Below are positions 1-9,845 of a DNA stretch of 64,000 nt, piece by piece (positions within the stretch are counted from its first letter, which is position 1; each line of letters starts with the position of its first letter). The notes beneath the pieces are model-generated. The model saw only the letters and a list, made by a program, of their open reading frames with translations. It made no database searches and was not told the origin of the DNA. The position numbers and the translations under genes were made by a program. This DNA comes from CAVOGJ01 sp963700865 (GTDB lineage Bacteria; Planctomycetota; Planctomycetia; Pirellulales; Pirellulaceae): assembly GCA_963700865.1 (NCBI GenBank), contig CAVOZC010000005.1, positions 34,993-98,992 of the forward strand, in the 5' to 3' direction.

Positions 1-231
1 ATCTCGCCCCCCGCAATCGCCCTCGACCGCCACGACCGGTGGGCCGTTGCCTGGCAGCAGGAGACATTTGCCACCACCGCGGAGCCTACGGAGAGTCACC
101 AAACCATCCGCTGGTATTCGGCACACCATGCGTCTCCGCTGACCGAGGTTCATCAGGAGTTCAACGCGTCCCCTTCCCTGCCTCGGCTTGAGTCTGACGG
201 CCAAGGCACCTACGTCCTCGCGTCTCGCCGA
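1..231 (+). CDS. Giant surface protein, upstream in-frame piece (partial at window edge)
   Basis: Frame 1 is open from the first base to about 235 and reads like a real protein segment (ALDRHDRWAVAWQQE, IRWYSAHHASPLTEV, GQGTYVLASR). The same pattern recurs later in the next piece, at about 1690-1930 (HRWGVVWRED, VRWYDAVTNTPLG, VGTYLATSQ), so both belong to one beta-propeller-like repeat region. The reading then moves to frame 2 at about 215-240. I infer that the giant gene starts upstream of the window and that the TTG at 188 is only where frame 2 becomes open, not a true start. The cause is either a one-base indel in the assembly or a real mutation. Confidence 0.7.
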
Positions 232-3200
232 ACTGCACGCAGCGTCGAGCGACGGAGATCTTGTCGCCCGCACGTTTCGGCTGAATACGCCCCCGCAGAT
301 GGTCGAGCGGACGTGGACCGACACATTGGTTGCCACACCGGAAGCGGCAGACAACCCCGGCATTTCGGTCATGGAACTCGCCGCCGATTTTGCCGACCAC
401 GATGCGGGGACGCAGTTTGGGATTGCGATCGTCGCGGGGGACGAATCGCGCGGTCCGATTCAGTATTCCGCGGATGCGGGCACGACATGGCACGACGCGA
501 GTTTCGTGAGTGATCGCGAGGCCCTCCTGCTACCGGCCAGAGCCGATTATCGCGTGCGGGTCAGCCCCCACAGCTGGGAACCAGGAACGATCACCGAAGC
601 GATCGTTTTTCGAGCCTGGGACATGTCCCGTGGCAAAGCAGCATCCCATTTGGATGTTTCGGCGAGCGATGGAACCTCGGTCAGTCAGAACACGAATGCC
701 ATCGACATTGTGCTCAGCCCATCCCGCGGCGATGCGTACCTGGTGAATGTCGACCATACCGCGGGCGTGCAGTTTGGCGTGGCCACCGGAATCGATGGGC
801 TGGGCCGAGTCGTCCATGTGTATCGCGATTATCACGCGGAACCGCGGCTGCGGATTCAACGCATGGATGCCGAAGGACAGCCGCTGACGCATACGGAACT
901 TCCGCTCAGCGACGCCAATGATCCCACCATCGCGGTTACGGCCACCGGCGATTTTGTGGTGGCCTGGTCAACATACAACGGGCAGTCACGCAATTACGAC
1001 GTGTTCGCTCAATTTTTTGACGTCGTCGGCGACGAGGTGCTTCCCCGGGAGATCCAGTTCGTTGGCGAGAGTTTCCAGCGATCGGCGGCCGTGGCGATCA
1101 ACGACAACGGTGATTTTGCCGTGGTCTGGTCGGCCGAATCACAGCGGCTGGTGTTTCGCGAATTCGTTCACGAGGGACACACTCATACGGCGACCGACAT
1201 GGTCATGGTGGATGACGAAGCCACAAGCCCTCAGACGTTGCCTTCCCAAAAGGCGGTTGACTATTCGCCGCGGGGCGACTTGCACTTTCTCTGGGTCAAT
1301 GGCCGTCAACTGCTGACACGCACCTGGACGGATGATGCGACACTGGGCGCCGTGCAAGTGGTTACCACAACGGAAGATTTCGACCTGGAGATCATCGACG
1401 AAGAACCCGGTCTAGCGCCCTCCAGCGACACGACGGTTGTACAAGGTGAATTGGCAATCGCGCCCGACGGAGCCGTGTATGTGGCGGGCCAGTACGCGCG
1501 TTCTCTGCTGCTCACGGAAGTCGACGGCAGCCGGAATCGTCTGGTCAGGCACGACCAATATCAGAATTTCGCGCGTCGCTTCTCTCCCCACGGCGATGCG
1601 GGCCCCATCACCGACCTCTTGGCGTCCCACCGCCGTTTTGAAATTCACGGCCGCAACCGGCAGGCCGAGGGGACGGTGCTGGCAAGTCCGTCGATCGCCG
1701 CCGACAGCCAGCACCGCTGGGGAGTCGTTTGGCGCGAGGACGGATACTCCGGCTCCGCCTCTTTCAGCAACGCCACCCATGCGGTGCTCGTCCGCTGGTA
1801 TGACGCGGTTACCAACACACCCTTGGGTGCCGGTCACCTGATCTCCGACGCGCACGTGTCTCAGACCGTCTTGACCGCCAACGCCGTCGGCACCTATCTC
1901 GCGACCAGCCAGACGCTTCGCACGGTTGCCAACACGGGTGCCATTGACCGGACGACACGACCAGCCAGCGAGCTCACGGCAAGCGCCCATGACATTGTCG
2001 CGCAGCGACTGGACCCCGGCCCTTTCGTGCCGGTGAACCGGCAAGCTCCGCGTTTTCAGCCCGTCGGGGATCAGGTCGTGGGCCTGGCGGCAACGCTTAC
2101 GGTACCACTCCGCGTCGAGTACGCGGCCGAGTGCGCCGACCGACTCGATTTTTCCGTGCCGGAGGATTTGCCGGGTGCCCAGGTCGAGGTGGATGCGGGC
2201 GATCCGACTCGAGCCACATTCACCTGGGACGCGCCGGCGGAAGAGGGAGTCTTTCTGCTGCGTGTGCAAGTCGCCGATGCGGACGATCCCACCAGGGCCG
2301 ACGTGGTTGCCTTCCAGGTGTTCGTGGGAGCCGAAAATCAGCCGCCCAGACTGGTGCCGCTGCGCGATGCGTCGATCGTCGTCGGCGAGCGGCTGACGTT
2401 CCCGGTCTTTGCCGAAGACCCGGATGCTCCCGCACGGCTGCTGCGTTTCGAGTTGGCAGGAGACGCGCCGGCCGGCGCGACGATTCACCCGTCCTCTGGC
2501 ACGTTCAGCTGGACTCCTTCCGCCACCCAACTCGGTACGCATGCGGTGCCGATCATCGTGACCGATCAGGGATTTCCACCATTGAGTGATGTGGCGATGG
2601 CCTTGGTAACGGTACGGGCCCCCAACCAGCGGCCACTCATCGCGGCTCCGGACCAGATTGAGCTCGGCGAGAATGGCACCTTCGTCTTTGAAGACGCGCA
2701 GCGGATCACCGTGAGCGATGCCGATGGGTCGGGTGACTTGTGGCTATCGATCTCGGCGGAACATGGTTCCATCCAACTCGATTCCGTCCATGAGTTGGCG
2801 TACCTCTCGGGTGGCACCCAGCCCGCCCGTCGTTTGAAGGTCCGCGGCACGCCGTCCGCATTGAACCTGGCACTCGAAGGGATGACGTTTTGGCCCGATC
2901 CCGGCTTCCACGGTCAAACGACCCTCCAGCTGACGCTCAGCGACGAGGGAAACGGCGGCACCCATCCTCATGCGGCAACGTACCACACCCTGCGGGCCGT
3001 CGTTCATTCGGCCGTCGACGCCCCGCAGGTGCCGGATCAGACACTCTATTTTGTGCCGACCGCGGTCGAAGGCGCGGCTGAGGTGGTGGGCGACGTGCAT
3101 GCCACCGACCCCGACCCAACCCATGTTCGCAGCTTTCGGATTACCGCCGGGAACGACGACCTCGCATTTACGATCGATCCTGCAAACGGTCGGCTGTTCG

Positions 3201-6200
3201 CCGTCGACGATGACGTGATGTCGGCGGGCAGCGAGCGTGTGCTCACGGTCGAAGCGTACTACGATGACCTGCCTTCCGCACCCGCCGGTGCGGGGGCGGT
3301 CACCGTACACCGTGCCCCTGACCACAATCTCGCGCCCACCGCGACCCCGAATGCCTACACGCTTGACGAAGGCACTTGGCTGGCGGGTCATCTCTTGACC
3401 GATGGATCGCCCGACACCGACTTCGATGGGGATGCGATTGAGCTTACCGGTGTGTTCGACGCACGCCATCGTCCCATCCCCTGGGGCGTACCCACGGTAT
3501 TGACGACCGGAGCCGTACTGACCGTCGCAGCGGACGGATCGTTTCATTTCGACGCCTCGTTCGATCACCTGAACGCCGGCCTGGGCCCTGGGGACCCGCA
3601 CGAATTCCGCAACGAAACTCTCAGCTACGTGATCGTTGACGAACATGGTGCTGACCGTCAGGCCGACGTGTACTTCACGATCACGCCCGTCAACGATCTG
3701 CACGCCGTGGCCGATCAGCAATTCACGGTCAGCCCGCGGGCAACGGTGGGCGACACGGTCGGGCGGCTGCTGGTTCACAACCCGGAGGCCGACGAGTACT
3801 TCAGCTATCAGTTCACGTCTGGAAACGTGGGCAACGTCTTCCGTCTGGTTGAGGGTGGCGAAATTCAGCTGAATAACGCCTCGCCGCTGGCGGCCGGGCA
3901 AGTTTATGACCTGACGGTCGACGTCATCGACTCGAATGGCACACCCGTGGCTGCCTCGGTCACCATCGAAGTCGCCGACAACCAGCCGCCGGAGCTGCAC
4001 GATCTCCGCTACACCACATCCGCCGACCTGCCCACGATCGGCAACGTCCTGGTCGATACGCAGGGTCAAGGAGCTGCCTTCGACGCGGAGGGGGACGCGC
4101 TGCAAGTCGTCATGCTGGACGATTCGGCGTTTGCGATCGGCCGCGGCATGACTCTGCCGGACGGCGCCACCATTCGCATCGATGCCGATGGCAGCTTTGC
4201 CTTTGATCCGTCCGGCAGCGATTTCCTGCACCGCTTGCCGGCCGACCAGACCCATGCGCGGCACATTCCTTATCTGGTGCGAGACGCACGCGGCGGCACG
4301 GCGGCAGCGGAATTGACGATCGAAGTCACGGGCTACAATCGTGCGCCACAGGCATTCGACAACCATTACGCATTGACGAACGACCAAACCGCGGCGGGCA
4401 ACCTCATCCTTGATCCGACGTCCGGCAACCGTAGCGACCACGATCCCAATGTGGATGCATTGCGAATGGTTCGCATCGGATCGATCGCCGTGGGCGAGGG
4501 CACCACCCAGTCCACGACGTACCTGGGGGCCACGATCAGCGTCACGCCGGATGGCCTTTTTGTCTACGACCCGTCACAACTCGACCTGGCTGGACGCGCA
4601 CCCGGCGATCGCGTTTACGATGCGATCAGCTATACCATCGATGACGGATTTGGCGAGCAGTCGACCGCAGTCGCCCGTTTCGAAATTCAGGTCCGGGACC
4701 CTCTTCCCACGCCGTTTGTGGTCGACGCCCTGGGGCTGGCGAATGACACGATCACCCCGGGGGGCAACGACCACGATCTGCAGACCGAAGACCCGCGGAT
4801 CGCGGGCCGCCTGGCGGGTGCGGTCGCCGAGGCGGCGACGTACGCCGTCGAATTTGACGTCGCGGCAGCCCCTGGCGGCACCTGGCAATTGTCCGCGGCC
4901 CTGTCGGTCGACGCCACGGTGCCGCTGGACCCGTCCGACCCGAACTTCCCCGCATTCGACTTCGATCCACGGACGAGCGGGGCGTTCGGGAGCTTTGGCA
5001 CCAAATCGATCGCCTATCGGGCGGTCGCCTACGACATCGAGGGGACCGTACTGCAGTCCTCGCCCTGGGACTATCTGCAATTTGAGTGGCTGGAAGCGGC
5101 TGACGCTGGCCCGCTCCGCGTGAGCGATATCCGCTTATTCAACGATACGGGTTGGATCGATCCGGACACCGGCGGTATCGCTCCGCCGGACAATCAGACC
5201 ACGGATCCAAGGATTGCGGGTGAAGTCCGTGGCGACTTTGACTTGTCTTCCCTGGCGGGCGGCGATACGCGCGTCGTCGAAATCACATTCTCTCACGAAC
5301 GCGCGGGCATGATGTACGAGGGAACCGTCAGCATGGATGGGGCGGGTTCGTTCCTGTATGACCCGCGGACAGTCGACGCGGGCCTGGCCACCGAAACCGG
5401 CGCAACACTCACGATCGACTACACGGCCAACCTGGTTGAACATATCGCCGGCGTCACGACCCGCACGCCGCTGGGCAGCGACTTCGTCGAATTCTTCTAC
5501 TTCTCGATACCCGCGTCGTGCGGCAGCGTGACGCTGGAAGAAGCCAGCGACGCACCAGCGCGAGAAACGACGCGCATGCTCGTGGGCAGCGCCGGTTGGG
5601 CAGGCAGCAATTGCCTGCCGTCGGCGGAACAGACCTACGTTGAATTCGATCTGTCCGACGCCTGGCATGGCTTTGACGGTTTGCCGGACGCAGACACGGT
5701 TGTGGTACTCGACGAGCCTGGACTGGCCGCGCCTCCGCATGACCAGTCGGCATCATTTCGCTACACGATTGCCGGCCTGCTGGGCGGACAAGCCGAGGTT
5801 CGCGCGCGGGTGAAAGAGTGGAGTTCCACGTATGGAGATTATCAGCTTGGTCCCTGGTCGCCCGCCTTGACACTGGCTGCGCCCGAGTCACCCGCGATCG
5901 CCGCCGTTAACGTGGAATATGACGACGTGTCGGGACGCCGGTTGCCACGACTGACGGGATATCTGGTGGGCGCTGCGGACGACGTTGCCGGGAATGAGAC
6001 ATTCGACCCTGCGTCGGTGGGACAGGTGCCGGTCGAATTTTTTCACCGCAACGAGGGGACGTTTTCCGAAAACTGGCCGCCCAATGGTCGGGTCATCACC
6101 GATACTCAGGGCCATTTCGAGTACGCACCCCGCGGACTGGCTTATGACGACTACGAGTTCGGCGGCAGCGTGTGGGCGCGGACCGTGAGTCGGCTGGGCG

Positions 6201-8725
6201 ATGGGAGTGAGGTCTACGGAGCAGCGTGGCGGGTGGCCGCCGTGGTGGTGGACCGTCCGGCGCTGCCGCAACTGAGCGAATTTCGCTTGTTTGACGAAGC
6301 CGCCGCGGACTGGATCGGTGGCCGTTGGCAAACGGAAGACACGCGGACGCAGGGCAGTCTCAGCACGATCGACCCGGCGGGGGTGGGCGTGCAGGACGTC
6401 CATCTCGAGTTCGCCCACGATCTTCCGGAAGATCCAGGTGACGACGAGCTGAGCGTGGGGATTGCTGACCCTGACGACGAGGGAGTTTTTCAATATGCTC
6501 CCGTACTTGGCGAGGGCCCAATCGACATTCGGGCGCGCATCGCTTATTTCGACACCTATGCCGACGAATACGCCTACAGTGGCTGGTCACCCCTGGCACT
6601 GCCTCTCGATGTCCAGGCGTCGACCAATGAACTGGCGGAGGTGGTCGAGTTTGAACTGGCGGTCCCCGCGGCTGGCACTTCGAACCCGTCGCACACCGAC
6701 CAGCCCGTGGTTACCGGGCGCATCGAGAATCCCGACGGATACGTGGGCTATGTCGACGTAGAGTTCAGGGATAGCGTCAGCCTGGCGGACCTCGGCACGA
6801 CACAAACGGATGAACATGGTGTCTTTACTTATTGGCTGCCAGGGCTGGCAACCAACCAGACGCACACGATCGAAGCTCGTGCGCTGGATTGGGATTATCC
6901 CGGGCAGCGAGCGGTGGCTGGACCGTGGACCACGGATGACCTTGTGTTTTTCCTCGACGGCGAGGAGCCACCCGAGGTCATTCGCTTGGAACTGCTCAGC
7001 GACACCGGCAGCATCGCTGGCGAAACGGCCAACCCGGCGCTGCTTGGCCAGATCAGCGGATCGGGGGAACTCGAGGGCATCCCCATCGCGATCGATCACG
7101 GCGACGATGGGTCATTCGAGACGTTGGTGGAAACGGACGCGCGGGGCTGGTTCACCTATTTCCCGGAGGCGCTCGATTTCGGGAGCCACGTGTTTCGCGC
7201 TTCCGTGGCCGTATGGAATGCTGACCTGGGTGGCTTCGATTACTCGGTCGGACAGCCTCTCAGCTTCACGCTCCAGTCACAGCCCAACGCCGCGGCCACG
7301 ATCACGTCCATCGGGCTCGCGCACCCACCGGCGCACGGCGGTATTTCCGTGAGCGATGCGACGATTGTCGGCCGGATCGCGAACGAAGCCGCCCTCGCGG
7401 ACATCACCATGGAATTTGATTTTGATCTTGATGACACCAATGGTGTCAACCAAACCACCGTTACCGACGCGCTAGGTCAATTCGAGCTACGGCCCGTGGC
7501 ACTCGATCCCGGCATGGTGGAGATCCGCGCCCGGACCGTCGAACGGGATGCGGCCACGGCCTCTTACCTGCGCAGTGAATGGACGTCCATTCCAGCGTTC
7601 GATTATCAGCCGCTGGGAGATTTGCCCCCAACCGTCACGTTGCAGCTTGTCGATCCCGGCGACGGACAATCGCCGCCCGTGGTCTCCGATCCGACCGTCA
7701 GCGGATTTGCCACGAATGATGACTCGCTGGACGGCCTGGTGGTCGAATTCACCTGGTCGAACGATTTGAACGCGGCGGTGATCGGAACGGTTCCCGTGCA
7801 ACCGTTCGGTGGAGGCTTCACCTTCCAGCCGGGCGGTTTGGAACACGGTCACACCTACACGTTGTGGGTGCGCGCCCGCGAGCCGCTGACCGACGGATCC
7901 TGGTTGTACGGTCCACCGACATCCGTGGACTTTTCCTTTGCATCGGATGTCGCGACCGATCTGCATGTGGCGACACTTGGGTTGACGAACGATACGGCAG
8001 CGCCGGGCGGCAGCACGACCGATGATGGCAGCACCAGCGACGCGCACATGACGGGACAGGTCGCCTGGAGTACCGGGGATGTTGGTGGCTTGACGGTGAA
8101 TTTTGATTTTGACGAATATGCGTGGACGATCGATGCCACAGCGATCACGGCGAGTGACGGCAGCTTTACATTCGACTACCCGGTCGGTCAGCCCGGCTTT
8201 TATTCACTGCGGGCTCAGGCGGTGTATCCCGAAGGAGGCGTGAGCGGCTGGACGGTGAGCAATTTCGTGTATGACACCGACGCCAGCAGTCCGCGGGCCC
8301 TGGCGTTGGTGGCCGCCTTAAGCACCATCGATCCCGCCTGGCAAACGGCGGACGACCTCGACTTTGAGACGATTTCGCAATTGGCCGAGGAAGTCTTCCG
8401 AGCGTCGGCCGCCAATGCGGATGCCTCGCTTGATCGGGCCATGGCGCTGGCCGAGCTGATTCGCGACGGCGTCGAATCGACCTTGCAACGCGATTATGAA
8501 ATAGCGCGTCAACAGGCCGACCAGTCGTATCGGAATGCCGTCCTCGCAGCCGAAGCAGACTTTGCCACGGCCCTCGCCATCCTGCCGGCGTCCCAGCGAG
8601 CCACGTATGCGCTGGCCCCCTTCCAATGGCCGACGGCCGCCTTTGACAATTCGTTGGTCATTCCCGACGACGGGCTTCTTGCCGCCGCCGCCAGCAAGGC
8701 CCTCATCGGATGGACCCAAGTTTGA
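188..8725 (+). CDS. Giant secreted protein: propeller-like, cadherin/Ig-like repeat part
   Basis: An uninterrupted reading frame of about 2,845 codons. Residues ~190-620 contain propeller-like blades (DFVVAWSTYN, DFAVVWSAES, WGVVWRED). Residues ~700-1540 contain cadherin/Ig-like units: NQPPRLVPL with SGTFSWTPS, a VCBS-like unit with DADGSG, a cadherin-like unit with IDPANGRLFAVDD, and units opening NLAPTATPNAY, NQPPELHDL and YNRAPQAFDN. Residues ~1510-2700 form about eight to nine tandem Ig-like repeats of ~110-150 residues, opening with motifs such as LGLANDT, IRLFNDTG, FRLFDEA and LGLTNDT, followed by a 'DPRIAGxVxG' strand and a 'GxFxYxP' strand. From ~2720 it turns into an alanine-rich helical region. 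The frame stops at 8725, but the protein clearly continues in frame 3 from about 8706. No Cys-rich or enzymatic motif is seen here. It probably acts as an extracellular stalk or adhesin. Confidence 0.85.
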   Translation: MSLTAKAPTSSRLAELHAASSDGDLVARTFRLNTPPQMVERTWTDTLVATPEAADNPGISVMELAADFADHDAGTQFGIAIVAGDESRGPIQYSADAGTTWHDASFVSDREALLLPARADYRVRVSPHSWEPGTITEAIVFRAWDMSRGKAASHLDVSASDGTSVSQNTNAIDIVLSPSRGDAYLVNVDHTAGVQFGVATGIDGLGRVVHVYRDYHAEPRLRIQRMDAEGQPLTHTELPLSDANDPTIAVTATGDFVVAWSTYNGQSRNYDVFAQFFDVVGDEVLPREIQFVGESFQRSAAVAINDNGDFAVVWSAESQRLVFREFVHEGHTHTATDMVMVDDEATSPQTLPSQKAVDYSPRGDLHFLWVNGRQLLTRTWTDDATLGAVQVVTTTEDFDLEIIDEEPGLAPSSDTTVVQGELAIAPDGAVYVAGQYARSLLLTEVDGSRNRLVRHDQYQNFARRFSPHGDAGPITDLLASHRRFEIHGRNRQAEGTVLASPSIAADSQHRWGVVWREDGYSGSASFSNATHAVLVRWYDAVTNTPLGAGHLISDAHVSQTVLTANAVGTYLATSQTLRTVANTGAIDRTTRPASELTASAHDIVAQRLDPGPFVPVNRQAPRFQPVGDQVVGLAATLTVPLRVEYAAECADRLDFSVPEDLPGAQVEVDAGDPTRATFTWDAPAEEGVFLLRVQVADADDPTRADVVAFQVFVGAENQPPRLVPLRDASIVVGERLTFPVFAEDPDAPARLLRFELAGDAPAGATIHPSSGTFSWTPSATQLGTHAVPIIVTDQGFPPLSDVAMALVTVRAPNQRPLIAAPDQIELGENGTFVFEDAQRITVSDADGSGDLWLSISAEHGSIQLDSVHELAYLSGGTQPARRLKVRGTPSALNLALEGMTFWPDPGFHGQTTLQLTLSDEGNGGTHPHAATYHTLRAVVHSAVDAPQVPDQTLYFVPTAVEGAAEVVGDVHATDPDPTHVRSFRITAGNDDLAFTIDPANGRLFAVDDDVMSAGSERVLTVEAYYDDLPSAPAGAGAVTVHRAPDHNLAPTATPNAYTLDEGTWLAGHLLTDGSPDTDFDGDAIELTGVFDARHRPIPWGVPTVLTTGAVLTVAADGSFHFDASFDHLNAGLGPGDPHEFRNETLSYVIVDEHGADRQADVYFTITPVNDLHAVADQQFTVSPRATVGDTVGRLLVHNPEADEYFSYQFTSGNVGNVFRLVEGGEIQLNNASPLAAGQVYDLTVDVIDSNGTPVAASVTIEVADNQPPELHDLRYTTSADLPTIGNVLVDTQGQGAAFDAEGDALQVVMLDDSAFAIGRGMTLPDGATIRIDADGSFAFDPSGSDFLHRLPADQTHARHIPYLVRDARGGTAAAELTIEVTGYNRAPQAFDNHYALTNDQTAAGNLILDPTSGNRSDHDPNVDALRMVRIGSIAVGEGTTQSTTYLGATISVTPDGLFVYDPSQLDLAGRAPGDRVYDAISYTIDDGFGEQSTAVARFEIQVRDPLPTPFVVDALGLANDTITPGGNDHDLQTEDPRIAGRLAGAVAEAATYAVEFDVAAAPGGTWQLSAALSVDATVPLDPSDPNFPAFDFDPRTSGAFGSFGTKSIAYRAVAYDIEGTVLQSSPWDYLQFEWLEAADAGPLRVSDIRLFNDTGWIDPDTGGIAPPDNQTTDPRIAGEVRGDFDLSSLAGGDTRVVEITFSHERAGMMYEGTVSMDGAGSFLYDPRTVDAGLATETGATLTIDYTANLVEHIAGVTTRTPLGSDFVEFFYFSIPASCGSVTLEEASDAPARETTRMLVGSAGWAGSNCLPSAEQTYVEFDLSDAWHGFDGLPDADTVVVLDEPGLAAPPHDQSASFRYTIAGLLGGQAEVRARVKEWSSTYGDYQLGPWSPALTLAAPESPAIAAVNVEYDDVSGRRLPRLTGYLVGAADDVAGNETFDPASVGQVPVEFFHRNEGTFSENWPPNGRVITDTQGHFEYAPRGLAYDDYEFGGSVWARTVSRLGDGSEVYGAAWRVAAVVVDRPALPQLSEFRLFDEAAADWIGGRWQTEDTRTQGSLSTIDPAGVGVQDVHLEFAHDLPEDPGDDELSVGIADPDDEGVFQYAPVLGEGPIDIRARIAYFDTYADEYAYSGWSPLALPLDVQASTNELAEVVEFELAVPAAGTSNPSHTDQPVVTGRIENPDGYVGYVDVEFRDSVSLADLGTTQTDEHGVFTYWLPGLATNQTHTIEARALDWDYPGQRAVAGPWTTDDLVFFLDGEEPPEVIRLELLSDTGSIAGETANPALLGQISGSGELEGIPIAIDHGDDGSFETLVETDARGWFTYFPEALDFGSHVFRASVAVWNADLGGFDYSVGQPLSFTLQSQPNAAATITSIGLAHPPAHGGISVSDATIVGRIANEAALADITMEFDFDLDDTNGVNQTTVTDALGQFELRPVALDPGMVEIRARTVERDAATASYLRSEWTSIPAFDYQPLGDLPPTVTLQLVDPGDGQSPPVVSDPTVSGFATNDDSLDGLVVEFTWSNDLNAAVIGTVPVQPFGGGFTFQPGGLEHGHTYTLWVRAREPLTDGSWLYGPPTSVDFSFASDVATDLHVATLGLTNDTAAPGGSTTDDGSTSDAHMTGQVAWSTGDVGGLTVNFDFDEYAWTIDATAITASDGSFTFDYPVGQPGFYSLRAQAVYPEGGVSGWTVSNFVYDTDASSPRALALVAALSTIDPAWQTADDLDFETISQLAEEVFRASAANADASLDRAMALAELIRDGVESTLQRDYEIARQQADQSYRNAVLAAEADFATALAILPASQRATYALAPFQWPTAAFDNSLVIPDDGLLAAAASKALIGWTQV

Positions 8726-9845
8726 TCCCTTTAGCGATCCCGCCTATCGACAGGCCGTCTGGATGGCCAATCAGCAGTTCCTGCAGCAGTTGCGAGCTGC
8801 CGAGGAAGCCTATCGCGATGCGTTGGATGACGTCGAGAACAACAACCAGCTCGCGAGTGACTCGGCACACGCCGACTATACCGAAGCGGCGAGGCAGGCG
8901 CACGAAACGTACCGGGCGGCACTAGCGGTGCGTCCCGAGTTCGACAACGCTGCCCTGCAGGAACAGGAAGACCGCATCAGCGCCGCCTGGCAGGAGTATC
9001 TGGCCGCGAAGGTCGCTGCGGACGAGCTTCGCAATCGGCTTAATCAGGACACGCAGCAACGAGCCCAGGCTGCGAGGAATAATGTCCACGCCGACCAGGG
9101 GGCTCGATACAATGCCCTGCACGATGCGTTGCCCGAATGGCCTACGACCACCCAGGTGAACCGATTCAATGATCGAGTTCATGATCTGCACGAGCAATAC
9201 GATCCCATTCTTTCGCGCATTGATGCCGAGGAAGCGCGAGCGCTGCGCGAGGCCGACAGGGACTACACCGTCGCGGTTGCCCACGCGCTGCAACAAGCTC
9301 AGCAGATCGCTTATGATGCGCGACGGGCGATCACGGAAATCACACGCCGGCACCAACACGCGGAATTGACGACCGACGTGGTGGCTGCCGAACAACTCGC
9401 CCAGGACCTGGCGACTGCCCGCGCGGACTATGAAAAAGAGATCGCCGACCTCGACCATGATCGCGGCAAAGCATTGGCTCACGAGGCGTTTGTCCGTGAC
9501 GAGACACGGGCCCAGGCGACGCGTACACGTGAGCAAAGTCTCGCGGTTGCGCGGTTGAACGCGACTGAGCAGTGGTCGTCCGCGATCGGCACTCCCTGGT
9601 CCCTTTTCCAATCGCAAGTCGCTCGATTGCAGAAGGATCATCGCTTTGCCGTCATTGAATTGGAATTCCAGCGCGATATTGATCTGTGCATGCACAACGA
9701 GCCGAAACGGAGGCCAAGTCGCGAGCACAAAAGGACCGCGCGAAAGCCATCGCGGACGCAGAGCGGGACCGAGCCATTGCGATTTCCGACGAGTCTCGTG
9801 AATTTCGCTTGGGCAGCAGTGAACAATTCGTCGCACGTGATTTGA
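8706..9845 (+). CDS. Giant protein, coiled-coil middle piece (frameshifted)
   Basis: Frame 3 from about 8706 continues the alanine-rich helix of the previous piece (AYRQAVWMANQQFLQQL, AEEAYRDALDDVENN). It is rich in Ala, Glu, Arg, Gln and Asp with almost no Gly or Pro, as expected for a long coiled coil. The homologous reading moves back to frame 2 at about 9690, where MHAQRAETEAKSRAQKD carries on the same composition; the tail of this frame (rich in Arg, Ser and Pro) is then a shadow. Both borders are simple one-base frame changes with no loss of sequence character, so this is one protein with the neighbouring pieces. Confidence 0.75.
   Translation, partial: SDGPKFDPFSDPAYRQAVWMANQQFLQQLRAAEEAYRDALDDVENNNQLASDSAHADYTEAARQAHETYRAALAVRPEFDNAALQEQEDRISAAWQEYLAAKVAADELRNRLNQDTQQRAQAARNNVHADQGARYNALHDALPEWPTTTQVNRFNDRVHDLHEQYDPILSRIDAEEARALREADRDYTVAVAHALQQAQQIAYDARRAITEITRRHQHAELTTDVVAAEQLAQDLATARADYEKEIADLDHDRGKALAHEAFVRDETRAQATRTREQSLAVARLNATEQWSSAIGTPWSLFQSQVARLQKDHRFAVIELEFQRDIDLCMHNEPKRRPSREHKRTARKPSRTQSGTEPLRFPTSLVNFAWAAVNNSSHVI

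Noticed and set aside
1412..4441. Long minus-strand open frames within the giant gene
   Set aside because: High GC suppresses stops on the opposite strand; the translations lack domain character while the plus strand shows clear cadherin/Ig repeats.
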